Shown: piece by piece, positions 16,451 through 24,759 of the stretch
How the letters are laid out: each line of letters begins with the position of its first letter
Numbering within the stretch: the first letter of the stretch is position 1
DNA from: JADJOY01 sp016713535 [NCBI: Deltaproteobacteria bacterium]
GTDB taxonomy: Bacteria > JADJOY01
Direction of reading: 5' to 3'
DNA: 64,000 nt
Assembly: GCA_016713535.1 (NCBI GenBank)
Contig: JADJOY010000027.1
Span: forward strand, 149,286 to 213,285
Position numbers and translations under genes: made by a program
Notes under the pieces: model-generated
What the model was told of the DNA's origin: nothing
Databases searched by the model: none
Seen by the model: the letters and a program-made list of their open reading frames with translations, nothing else

Positions 16451-18676
16451 TTACTTGCTCGGGGTCTTGATGGTGATGGTGTTCGAGTTGGCCGAGCTGC
16501 CGGCCGAGTTGAGGGCGTAGACCCGGAAGTAATAGGTCTTGTTGCCGATCAGCCCGGTGTTGGTGAAGGTCGTGGTGTTCGGCGCCAGCGTCCCGAAGAG
16601 CAGGAACTTCTTGCCGTCGGTCGAGCGCATCACCTTGTAGTTGGTCTCGTTGGTGGCGTTGTCGGTCCAGGTGAGCGTCGCCTGGTTCTTGAGCACCGAC
16701 GTCGCCAGCAGGTTGGTCGGCGCCTCCGGCGGCGCGAGCTTGGTGGTGGCGCTCACCACCGTGGTGTTCGCCGAGTCACCCGCCGAGTTGAAGGCGTGCA
16801 CGCGGTAGTAGTACGTGGTCGACGAGCTCAGGCCCGCGTCGGCGAAGGTGGTGTAGTTGGCCGACACCGACGCCACCGCGGCGAAGGTCACGTTGTCCGC
16901 CGAGCGCTCGACCATGAAGCCGGTCTCGTTGCTCGAGCCGTCGGTCCAGCTCAGGTTGATGGCGCTCGACGAGGCGACCGTCGCGGTGAGCTTGGTGGGG
17001 GCGGCGGGCGCGGCCACCACGGCCGACGTGGTCGGCAGCGCGATCGTGCTCGCGTGCGCGGCGTCGAGGACGACCTGCACCGTCGCGGCAGTCGACACCG
17101 CCGTCGCCGACGTCGACAGCGACGAGCCGTCCTGCATGTTCTTGTCGAAGCGATCGAAGTTGGACGGCGCGACCAGCACCCGCAGCCGGTCACCGGCCGG
17201 GATGGTGAGCGCGACCGACGGCAGGTCGACGTCCACCGCGTAGATCGTTCCCGGCGTGAGCGGCTGCTTGGCCGTGTAACCGTTGCGCAGCGACACGCGC
17301 TTGATCGAGTCGACGATCAGCATCGAGGTGCCGTCGGGTCGGACGTCGGTGATGCGCACCGCCACGTCGGTGTCGGCCGCCGTGGACGTCACGTTGAGGT
17401 GGACCCGCGGGCGGCCGGTGATGGCGAGGGCGCTCGCGAGCGGCGCGGTCGTGAACGAGAGCACGTCCGCGCGCGCTTCGACCGGGCGCAGGTCGCACGG
17501 CCCGGTGGTGGCGGTCCTGTCTTCGAGGACCGCGCCGCACAGGGTCGGCACCGGGTTGGCCGGATCGGCCACGTACGAGCGCGGCGTCTCGTTGGCGGCC
17601 GGCGCCGCCGACGCGAGGGTCGCATCGGCGCGCAGGTAATACGTCTGGGTCGAGGTGTTGCTCGGCGGCCAGCTCGGCGAGCTCGCCACCCGCGCTTCGT
17701 TGGTCTGGTAGTAGCGGTAGGTGGCGCGCTGGTCGTAGCCGTTGGCAACGGCGCGCATCTGGTAGTCGAAGAACTCGAGCGCGGCGTTCGACTGCAGCGT
17801 CGTCGCGTCGGGGAAGCTCAGCGAGCCCTGCTGGGTGTCGGTCACATGGCCATGGGTCCACGGGCCGATGAAGGCCTTCTGCTTTCCGGCCGCGCCCGCC
17901 GCGGCGCCGCTCTGGACGCGCTGCATCTCGGCGAGGGTGGAGTCGGTGAGGTGGTCGAACCAGCCCGACACGTGGAGCATCGGGATGTTGACCTTGTTGA
18001 CTGGATTGGAGGTGCTCTCGACCTGCGACCACCAGGTGTCGTAGAGCGGATGCGCGCTCGACAGGTAGCCGTTGCCGAACGGCGAGTCGTTGCGGTTCTT
18101 GTAGTACACACCGCCGGGGTAGCTGAGCGAGTAGCTCTCCCGCCAGTAGTACTCGATCGGCACCGCCGCAACGAGGTGCGGCGGCGCCTCCTGAGCGGTC
18201 GCGAGGATGGCCGTGCCGAGGGCCGAGACGCCCCACGCGCCGACCTTGCCGTTCGAGAAGGTCTGCGCCGCGGCCCACTCGACCACGTCGTAGCCGTCCT
18301 GACCGCGGGTGGGCGCGCCCGAGTACTGCGCCGCCGCCGAGCCGAAGAAGCCGCGCCAGTCGACGAACACCCACGCGTAATACGGGTTCTTGAAGAGCGG
18401 GTCGGTGTTCTGGTCGATGGTGAAGATCGGTTCCCAGGTGCGGCGGTCGTAGGGGGTCTGCACCACGATCACCGGCCAGGGGCCGCGCGTGGCGGTCGGC
18501 GTATAGACGTCGGCGGCGAGGGTCTTGCCGTCGCGCATCGGGATCGCGACCGTGGTCTTGGTAGCCGCGGCATGGGCCTGAGTGGCGACGATCGTCAGCG
18601 CGAAGAGCGCCGCCAGCACGCGTCGGCGCTGTCCGGACGGCTCATGGATCGGGAGGCTGCGACGGATCGGGTTCAC
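16451..18676 (-). CDS. secreted CocE/NonD-type S15 hydrolase with two C-terminal FnIII-like repeats
   Basis: 741 residues from the GTG at 18674-18676, which has AAGGAG 8 nt upstream. A signal peptide (RRRVLAALFALTIVATQAHAAA) precedes an X-Pro dipeptidyl-peptidase S15 domain. IPMRDGKTLAADVYTP opens the fold, WGVSALGTA carries the nucleophile Ser, HVSGWFDHLTD the Asp, and IGPWTHGH the His. The X-Pro C-terminal jelly-roll follows (SALAITGRPRVHLNVTSTAADTDVAVRITDV and DLPSVALTIPAGDRLRVLVAPSNFDRFDKN). Last come two ~90-residue fibronectin type III-like modules (APTKLTATVASSSAINLSWTD and APTNLLATSVLKNQATLTWTD, each with TTYYYRVHAFNSAG-type ends). The enzyme probably cleaves esters or amides outside the cell, with FnIII modules for surface or polymer attachment; the substrate is unknown. 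Confidence 0.88.
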   Translation of the reverse strand: MNPIRRSLPIHEPSGQRRRVLAALFALTIVATQAHAAATKTTVAIPMRDGKTLAADVYTPTATRGPWPVIVVQTPYDRRTWEPIFTIDQNTDPLFKNPYYAWVFVDWRGFFGSAAAQYSGAPTRGQDGYDVVEWAAAQTFSNGKVGAWGVSALGTAILATAQEAPPHLVAAVPIEYYWRESYSLSYPGGVYYKNRNDSPFGNGYLSSAHPLYDTWWSQVESTSNPVNKVNIPMLHVSGWFDHLTDSTLAEMQRVQSGAAAGAAGKQKAFIGPWTHGHVTDTQQGSLSFPDATTLQSNAALEFFDYQMRAVANGYDQRATYRYYQTNEARVASSPSWPPSNTSTQTYYLRADATLASAAPAANETPRSYVADPANPVPTLCGAVLEDRTATTGPCDLRPVEARADVLSFTTAPLASALAITGRPRVHLNVTSTAADTDVAVRITDVRPDGTSMLIVDSIKRVSLRNGYTAKQPLTPGTIYAVDVDLPSVALTIPAGDRLRVLVAPSNFDRFDKNMQDGSSLSTSATAVSTAATVQVVLDAAHASTIALPTTSAVVAAPAAPTKLTATVASSSAINLSWTDGSSNETGFMVERSADNVTFAAVASVSANYTTFADAGLSSSTTYYYRVHAFNSAGDSANTTVVSATTKLAPPEAPTNLLATSVLKNQATLTWTDNATNETNYKVMRSTDGKKFLLFGTLAPNTTTFTNTGLIGNKTYYFRVYALNSAGSSANSNTITIKTPSK

Positions 18677-19230
18677 GCGAAAGGCTCCTTGCGCCGCTTC
18701 GACGTCATGCGGGAAGCAACGGAGACAATTCCTTGAGCAAACAGCGGGCCGCCTCGGACTTTTCTGACATTGGCGCCAACGGTTGCGCACCTCCTGCCCG
18801 TAGCGATGGCATTATCAATTAATAACAGCAAGTTACAACACGGCTCGAGCCCCACACCCCTGTCCATCGGTGGGTGGATACCACCAGGGCAAGGTGACCT
18901 CGGTGCCCATATCCACCCGGGCCGATCGCCTGTCCGTCGAAATATTGCCCAATCTGATCAATATTTGACGATCGTCTCGGCCATCGTCACGATCATGGCG
19001 TAACGGTCCGTCGAGGGGTCACCAAGGGCGGGCGCCGCACTCGACATCGGGGCGTTTGTAGAAACGGGAGCGGATGGCAAGTTCGGGAACACCCGAGCCC
19101 GATCAGCTAAGACAAACGATTTCAGCTGGTTGACGCCGTGCGTCGGGCGGCACATCGGTTGCTCGATCGGCCTCGAGTGGACCCGTGTCACCTCTCCTCG
19201 GGGCGCTCGAGGTTCACCGCAGGAGGCGAG
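18677..19230. promoter_or_regulatory. divergent intergenic region with inverted repeats
   Basis: It separates the S15 hydrolase (minus) from the CsbD-like gene (plus). It is locally AT-rich at 18810-18842 and 18940-18970. AAATATTG (18940-18947) and CAATATTT (18959-18966) form a perfect 8 bp inverted repeat with an 11 nt spacer, immediately followed by the palindrome GACGATCGTC (18967-18976). These are candidate regulator sites. No gene is seen. Confidence 0.4.
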
Positions 19231-19410
19231 ATGAGCCGCACGCTCGATAAGGTGACGGGGCGAGCCAAGGAGGCCGCCGGGGTTTTGCTCGACGACCGGG
19301 AGCTCGCGCGCGAGGGTCGCATCGACCAGCACGCGGCCGAGCTCAAGGGTGCGATCGAGCGCGTCGTCGACGCCGTCCGGTCCCGCATCCAGCGCGAGCG
19401 CCACGAATGA
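19231..19410 (+). CDS. CsbD-like stress protein
   Basis: 59 residues from the ATG at 19231, directly behind AGGAGGCGAG. MSRTLDKVTGRAKEAAGVLLDDRELAREGRIDQHAAELKG matches the CsbD pattern (a short helix pair with K-x-x-GxxKExxG...L..DxxLxxEGxxDQxxG). Family members are small, very hydrophilic, abundant stress-response proteins of unknown mechanism. The longer frame upstream was rejected because it is not CsbD-like and the Shine-Dalgarno fits this Met. It precedes a sigma-54-type response regulator. Confidence 0.75.
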   Translation: MSRTLDKVTGRAKEAAGVLLDDRELAREGRIDQHAAELKGAIERVVDAVRSRIQRERHE

Positions 19411-19602
19411 GCCGCCGCCTTCGCCTTCGTGTTGCGTCCGGGACCGGAGGCTTCGGCGCCAGCGGCGCGCGGTCCACGGGGCTCGCCACCCCGGTGTTCG
19501 GCGCTCACCGCCGGCGCGCCACGGGACCCCCGCCGTGTCCGGACGACGAGACCCAGGCCGCGCTGCCGTTCGGTCCGGCCCCCACGAGCCAACGAGGAAC
19601 GA

Positions 19603-20938
19603 ATGCCGACCGCGCTGATCGTCGATGACGACACGACCTCACGCGAATCGCTGAGCGAATGGGTGGGCGAGCAGGGCTTCGCGACCCATCAGGCCGACGA
19701 CCTGCCGAGCGGTCGCGAGATCATCGCCAGCGATCGGATCGACCTCGCCCTCCTCGACCTCGACCTGCCCTCGGGCAGCGGCCTCGAGCTGCTCCCCGAT
19801 CTCGAGAAGCAACCGTCGGTCGACGTCATCTTCGTCACCGGCTACTCGACGGTCGACTCGGCGGTGGAGGCGTTCCGCAGCGGCGCCGTCGACTACCTCA
19901 CCAAGCCCGTCGACCTGAAGCGCCTGAAGAAGCTGCTCGATCGCGCCCGCCGCACCGCCGAGCTCAACGCCGAGATCGGCAACCTCCGCCAGGAGCTGCG
20001 CGGCCTGGGACGGTTCGTGAAGCTGATCGGCACCTCGCCGCCGATGCAGCACGTCTACGACCTCATCGAGCGCGTCGCCCCCACCGACGCCACCGTGCTC
20101 GTGACCGGCGAGACCGGCACCGGCAAAGAGGTGGTCGCGCAGACCATTCACGCGCTGAGCCGGCGCGCGCGCTCGCCGTTCGTGCCGATCAACTGCGGCG
20201 CGGTCGCGCCGACGCTCATCGAGTCCGAGCTCTTTCGGCCACGAGCGCGGCAGCTTCACGGGCGCCGAGCGCGCCCACAAAGGCGTGTTCGAACGCGCGA
20301 CCGGCGGCACGCTCTTCCTCGACGAGATCACCGAGATGCCGCTCGAGCTACAGGTGAAGCTCCTGCGCACGCTCGAGATGGGCGCCGTGCGACGCGTCGG
20401 CGGCGACGGCGAGATCGAGATCGACGTGCGCGTGGTCGCCGCCACCAACGTCGACCCACAGAAGGCGGTGGCGCAGGGAAAGCTGCGCGAGGACCTCCTC
20501 TACCGGCTGCTGATCTTCCCGATCCACCTGCCGCCGCTGCGCGAGCGTCGCGGCGACATCCCGCTCCTCGCGCAGCACGTGGTCAACACGCTCAACGCCA
20601 AGGGCGAGACCAACAAGCACGTCTCGCCGGCGGCCTTCGACCGCCTGCAGGCCTACACCTGGCCCGGCAACGTGCGCCAGCTCAAGCACGTCCTCGAGCG
20701 CGCGTACATCCTCGCCCGCGACGAGATCGGGGTGACCTGCATCCAGCTCGGTGACAGCCCACCGCCGCGCACCGGATCGGCCTCGGTGGAGGTCGGGTCG
20801 TCGATCGCCGAGATGGAGAAGCGGCTGATCCTCGCGACCCTCGAGCACACCGCCGGCGACAAGAAACAGACCGCCAAGCTGCTCGGCATCAGCCTCAAGA
20901 CGCTCTACAACCGCCTCAACGCCTACGCGCACCACTGA
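19603..20938 (+). CDS. sigma-54-dependent response regulator (frameshifted in this sequence)
   Basis: Read with one base removed, this is a 444-residue NtrC-type activator. The receiver domain (1-120) has the phosphoacceptor Asp in [11 protein letters not shown] (D52) and the Lys of YLTKPVD. The AAA+ domain has Walker A GETGTGKE (~169), the sigma-54 contact loop GSFTGA, Walker [10 protein letters not shown], and [16 protein letters not shown]. The Fis-type helix-turn-helix [23 protein letters not shown] closes the protein. The frame breaks at about 20233-20235, where GAGCTCTTTCGGCCACGAG has one T too many for the expected [13 protein letters not shown]. The 5' part lies in the frame from 19603, the 3' part in the frame open from ~20240 to 20938. 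Both halves are otherwise perfect, so a sequencing indel is likely. No cognate kinase is adjacent. Confidence 0.9.
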
Positions 20939-21429
20939 GCGGCCCCGCCCCCTCGGAGGGACGGCCTTTACGCGGGAGAGACCGCGACGCCCCCTCGGAG
21001 GGATGGCCTCCTGGCCGTCCGACCACGCTGCGGCCCGCCGGGAGGCGGTCCCTCCGAAACCGGGAGCGACCGCGACGTACCTTCTGCGTCCGACACGGGG
21101 CGAGATCGCGACGCTCCTCGGAGGGACGGCCTCCGGCCGTCCGCCCGGGCTGCGGCCCGCCGGGAGGCGGGCCCTCCGAGGCGGCGATCCGCGCGCACGC
21201 GGGCTCGCACCCCTTCCATTGTAGAAACGTTTCCGGCCCACCCGTGACGTGAAAACGTTTCCGCCTTGTTTTCATAACGATTTCGACGCTCGCTCGGCGC
21301 CCGCCTGCGGGCGTTCGCCCGGGGTATGGAACCTGCACTTCTGCGGGTCGATCGGGTTTTCGGCGGCGATCTCGCCGTCGCGGTCCCGAGCTGACTCACC
21401 GTCCACGAGACGTCAGGAGAACGAGAGCC
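20939..21429. repeat. intergenic region: hairpin repeats then operator-like palindromes
   Basis: From 20942 to 21185 four or more short palindromes occur, of the types CGGAGGGACGGCCTCC-x-GGCCGTCCG and CGGCCCGCCGGGAGGCGGxCCCTCCG. From 21220 the composition drops in GC and contains two AAACGTTT palindromes (listed separately). No gene is supported. Confidence 0.7.
21224..21261. promoter_or_regulatory. pair of AAACGTTT palindromes
   Basis: GAAACGTTTC at 21224-21233 and AAAACGTTTC at 21252-21261, with centres 28 bp apart on the same helix face within error. They lie ~170 bp upstream of the DUF1328-like gene. Repeated GAAACGTTTC-type palindromes resemble operators bound by LacI-family proteins. 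No regulator gene is nearby, so the binder is unknown. Confidence 0.35.
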
Positions 21430-21594
21430 ATGCTGAGCTGGGCCGCCACATTCCTCATCATCGCGATCATCGCCGCCGTGCTGGGCTTCGGCGGCATCGC
21501 CGGTAGCGCGGCGTCGATCGCCAAGGTCCTCTTCCTCGTCTTCCTGGTGCTGTTCGTCGTGGCGCTGATCCGCGGGCGCACACCTCCGGCGTGA
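21430..21594 (+). CDS. DUF1328/YtjA-like small membrane protein
   Basis: 54 residues ([20 protein letters not shown] ... [10 protein letters not shown]). The [47 protein letters not shown] pattern is characteristic of the DUF1328 family: two hydrophobic helices, frequently encoded next to CsbD and other stress genes. The function is unknown. The start follows GTCAGGAGAACGAGAGCC, giving a good AGGAG. Two operator-like palindromes lie upstream. Confidence 0.85.
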   Translation: MLSWAATFLIIAIIAAVLGFGGIAGSAASIAKVLFLVFLVLFVVALIRGRTPPA

Positions 21595-21675
21595 CGTCCC
21601 CCGGGCCCTTCGCCGCCAACCCGAAGCGCGACCGCGAGCGCAGCGCGACGCCCGGCGCCCCCGAGGACCCCGACC

Positions 21676-22140
21676 ATGAGGCCGTATCGATCGCTCTACG
21701 CCGCGCTCTTCGCCGCCGCCACGCTGCTACCCGCCTGCGGAGGTGACGACCCCGGGACCAACTTCACGATCACGGACGACCTCGACGACTCGATCTACGT
21801 CTACGACTTCGACGAGGCCGCGGTCGCGGTCCGCTACTTCAGCGCCACCAACAGCGTGGTGGCGGTGGCGGACTCGTACAACGGCCTCTTCAGCGTCGGC
21901 ATCATCGGCCAGCCGATCGGCGCCGACAGCTTCCAGGTGCTCGGCGCCGCCGTCGACAGCAACAACAACGACAACTTCCTCGACGAGACGCTGATCCCGG
22001 TGACGCGCAGCTCGAACGGTGCCTTTTCGGACAACGTCCGGCACCTGACCCTCGACGTGGACGTGCTCGTGAACGGCACCTCGATCACCTTCGGGGATCG
22101 CGGCCGCCTCGACCACACCGAAGACGTCCCGCCGCTGTGA
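21676..22140 (+). CDS. exported lipoprotein, unknown
   Basis: 154 residues. The N-terminus MRPYRSLYAALFAAATLLPACGGDD has a basic start, a hydrophobic core and the lipobox LPAC, so it should be lipid-anchored after LspA cleavage. The mature part is acidic and Asn/Asp-rich (FTITDDLDDSIYVYDFDEAAVAVRYF, VDSNNNDNFLDETLI, HLTLDVDVLVNGTSITFGDRG) with a likely all-beta fold. The Asp after GG in the CGGDD leader does not occupy the +2 sorting position. No family is recognised. It stands alone between the DUF1328-like gene and the antiporter. Confidence 0.65.
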   Translation: MRPYRSLYAALFAAATLLPACGGDDPGTNFTITDDLDDSIYVYDFDEAAVAVRYFSATNSVVAVADSYNGLFSVGIIGQPIGADSFQVLGAAVDSNNNDNFLDETLIPVTRSSNGAFSDNVRHLTLDVDVLVNGTSITFGDRGRLDHTEDVPPL

Positions 22141-22154
22141 CGGCGTGAAGAGCA

Positions 22155-22201
22155 CCCCGCGAGGATCGGCGCACCGGAGCAGGCGCGAGACCCTCGCGGG
22201 G
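22155..22201. terminator. GC-rich inverted repeat after lipoprotein gene
   Basis: CCCCGCGAGG (22155-22164) pairs with CCTCGCGGGG (22192-22201) around a ~27 nt loop, 15 bp after the lipoprotein stop codon. No T-run follows. It could act as an mRNA 3'-end stabiliser or weak terminator. Confidence 0.35.
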
Positions 22202-22305
22202 CGCCGCCGCCCGACCGCGCGTGCCCCCCCGACGAGCACGCCCGCCGCGCCCGCGCCGCGCCCCGGACCCACCGCACTCGTCCCACGGACGGCCCACTCG
22301 CCTCG

Positions 22306-24430
22306 ATGGAAACATTCGGTCCGGCACCGCACGAGTCGGTGCTGCTGTTGCTGGTGCGCGTCGCCCTCCTGCTCGCGTCCGCACGCTGCCTCGGCGAGCT
22401 CGCCGGGCGGCTCGGGCAGCCCGCGGTGGTGGGGGAGCTCGCCGCCGGCGTGCTGCTCGGCCCCTCGTTCCTGGGACGCGCGCCCGGGCTGGGTGCCGTG
22501 CTGCTCCCGCACGAGGCGATCGACGGCCCGCTGCTCGAGGTGATCTCGCTCCTCGGCGCGCTCTTCCTGCTCGTCCTGACCGGCATCGAGACCGACCTGC
22601 GGCTGATGCGGCGCCACGCGCGCACCGCGTTCGGCGTGTCGTTCGGCGGCGTCGTGGTGTGCTTCTCGCTCGGCCTCCTCCTCGGCCACGCGATGCCCGA
22701 CGAGCTCCTCGCCGATCCCGCGCGTCGCACCACCTTCATGCTGTTCCTCGCCACCGCGCTCTCGATCTCCGCGATCCCCGTGATCGCCAAGGTGCTGCTC
22801 GACCTCGGCCTGTTCCGCCGCGACGTCGGCCAGACCATCCTCGCCGCGGGGATGTCCGACGACTCGACCGGCTGGATCCTGCTGTCGCTCGTCGCCGGGC
22901 TCGCGAGCGGCCAGGCGCTCACGGTGGCCGGTGTCGCGCTGCAGGTCGGCAAGGTGCTCGGCTTCCTCGCGATCTCGGCGACCGTGGGCGTGTGGCTGGT
23001 GCGCCGGCTCCTCGACCTGGCGCTCGATCGCCTCACCGGCCGCTATCAGCTCGTGACCGTGGTGGTGGTGCTGATGCTGGCGTGGGGCGCCGCGTCGCAG
23101 GCGCTCGGCCTCGAGGCGGCGCTCGGTGCCTTCGTGGTGGGCGTGATCCTCGGCCACCTGCCGCGCTTGCCGGACCACGTGCAGCAGTCGCTCGAGGTGG
23201 TGAGCCTCGGCATCTTCTCGCCGGTCTTCTTCGCGGTCGCGGGGCTCAAGGTGGACGTGCTCGCGCTCGCCGACCCGCGCGTGCTCGGGTGGTCGGCGGC
23301 GGTGCTCGCGGTGGCGTCGCTCGGCAAGGTCGGGGGCACCTACCTGGGCGCGCGCCTCATCGGCCGCAAGGACCACTGGACCGCGCTTCGCCTTCGGCGC
23401 CGGCCTCAACGCGCGCGGCGCGATGGAGATCATCGTCGCCACCATCGGGCTCTCGCTCGGGATCCTGAGCCGAGACGTGTTCTCGATGATCGTCATCATG
23501 GCGATCGCCACGTCGGTGCTCGCGCCACCCGCGCTGCGCTGGGTCCTCGGCCACGTGAAGCCCGACGCCGAGGAGAACGAGCGGCTCGAGCGCGAGGCGG
23601 CGGTCGCGGGCTCGTTCCCGTCCACGATCCGGCGCGTGCTGCTACCCGTGCGTCCACGCCAGGACGGAGGCGAGATCCTGGAGATCGAGCGCCACGTCCT
23701 CGAGCGCCTCGCCAGCGAGCACGACGTCACCGCGACCTTGCTCACCGTGGCCACCGCGGCCGAGCGCGAGAGCGCCGAGCAGATGCTCGGCGGCACTCGC
23801 GAGCGGCTCGCGCTGCCGAACCTCACCACCAAGGTCGTCGAGGCCGACGCCCCCGGCGAGGCGGTGCTCGCCGAGGCGCAGAAGCACTACGACCTGGTCA
23901 TCCTCGGCGCGACCCAGCGCGGCGCGGGCGAGCGGCTCTTCTCGCCGCTGGTCGACGAGCTGGTGCGCTACTCGCCGTGCGCGACGCTGGTCGTGCAGGG
24001 AGGCGCCGAGCGCGCCTCGTGGAAGCCGCGCCGCATCCTGGTGCCGACCAACGGCGGCAGCGCGTCGCGGCGCGCGGCCGAGCTCGCGTTCGCGCTCATG
24101 GAGGGCGTGGGCGGACGGGTCACGGTGCTGCACGTGTTGCGACCGACGGTTCGCGGCGTGCGGACCTGGCGCGCGCGCGAGACCGCGAGCGAGATCGTCG
24201 AGGACCTGCGCACCCTCGGCGACGCGCTCGGCATCCGCGTGGCGGCGGAGGTGCGCGTGGGCCACGCACCCGAGCAGGTGATCGTGGAGGAGGCGCGCGC
24301 AGGGAGGACCGACGTGGTGGTGCTCGGCACCGACCTCCGGCCAGGCTCGAGCCGCCTCCACTTCGGGCCGCGGGTCGAGCGCATCCTCGAGGGCGCGCCG
24401 TGCCCGGTGATGGTGTTGAACGTGCCGTGA
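22306..24430 (+). CDS. Kef-type Na+(K+)/H+ antiporter fused to two universal stress protein domains (frameshifted)
   Basis: With one base removed this is a 707-residue protein. The CPA2 monovalent cation/proton antiporter domain (1-~400) has about 12 membrane segments. It includes LGQPAVVGELAAGVLLGPSFLG, the ion-binding region ATALSISAIPVIAKVLLDLGLF...AAGMSDDSTGWILLS, and GLNARGAMEIIVATIGLSLGILS. Two UspA-like cytoplasmic domains follow. The first (RRVLLPVRPRQDGG ... VILGATQRGAGERLFSPLVDELVRYSPCATLVVQ) and the second (RRILVPTNGGSASRRAAELAFAL ... VVVLGTDLRPGSSRLHFGPRVERILEGAPCPVMVLNVP) both carry the glycine-rich nucleotide loop. The break is at 23387-23388, where GCGCTTCGCCTTCGGC has one extra T compared with the expected TALAFGAGLNARG. 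The stress domains probably gate transport by binding ATP. Confidence 0.9.
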
Positions 24431-24759
24431 GGGTCGGCGGGGTGGCGGAGTGGGTTACGCGCCGCGCGGGGTCGCGAGGCGCGCGACTCACGGACACTCG
24501 CCACCGGATTCCGGGCGGAGCCGCTGCTCGCGGGGGCGCGGAGGCCCCCGCGCTACGAAAGCGTCACGATGGCCTGCCCTCCTAGCGACGGGTGGTCTAC
24601 ACCCCGTCGTCCGCCGGAGCCTATGCGGAGTCGTCTCGCGCGGTCGATGGTGTCACGTGCGTCGGGACCGGTTTGCCCGACCCATTCCTAGCGCTTCGGC
24701 ACGAAGCTGGACACCTTGTTTCCTCGCTTGGCAGCCGCCGGTCTCACCCACCCCGCTCG
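24431..24759. repeat. intergenic region with dispersed palindromic repeat
   Basis: Contains a decayed copy (24527-24613) of the two-hairpin family: CGCGGGGGCGCGGAGGCCCCCGCGCTACGAAA, then TAGCGACGGGTGGTCTACACCCCGTCG, with substitutions in the second hairpin. The rest shows no gene. The start of the kinase gene follows at 24760. Confidence 0.65.

Noticed and set aside
16796-18736. Plus-strand ORF of 646 codons opposite the S15 hydrolase
   Set aside because: It is Arg/Val/Gly-rich and antisense to a gene with clear catalytic motifs; a shadow caused by high GC.
18770-18790. Sigma-54 promoter (TGGCGC...TTGCGC)
   Set aside because: The GG-to-GC spacing is 11 rather than 10 nt and it is not placed properly before either divergent gene.
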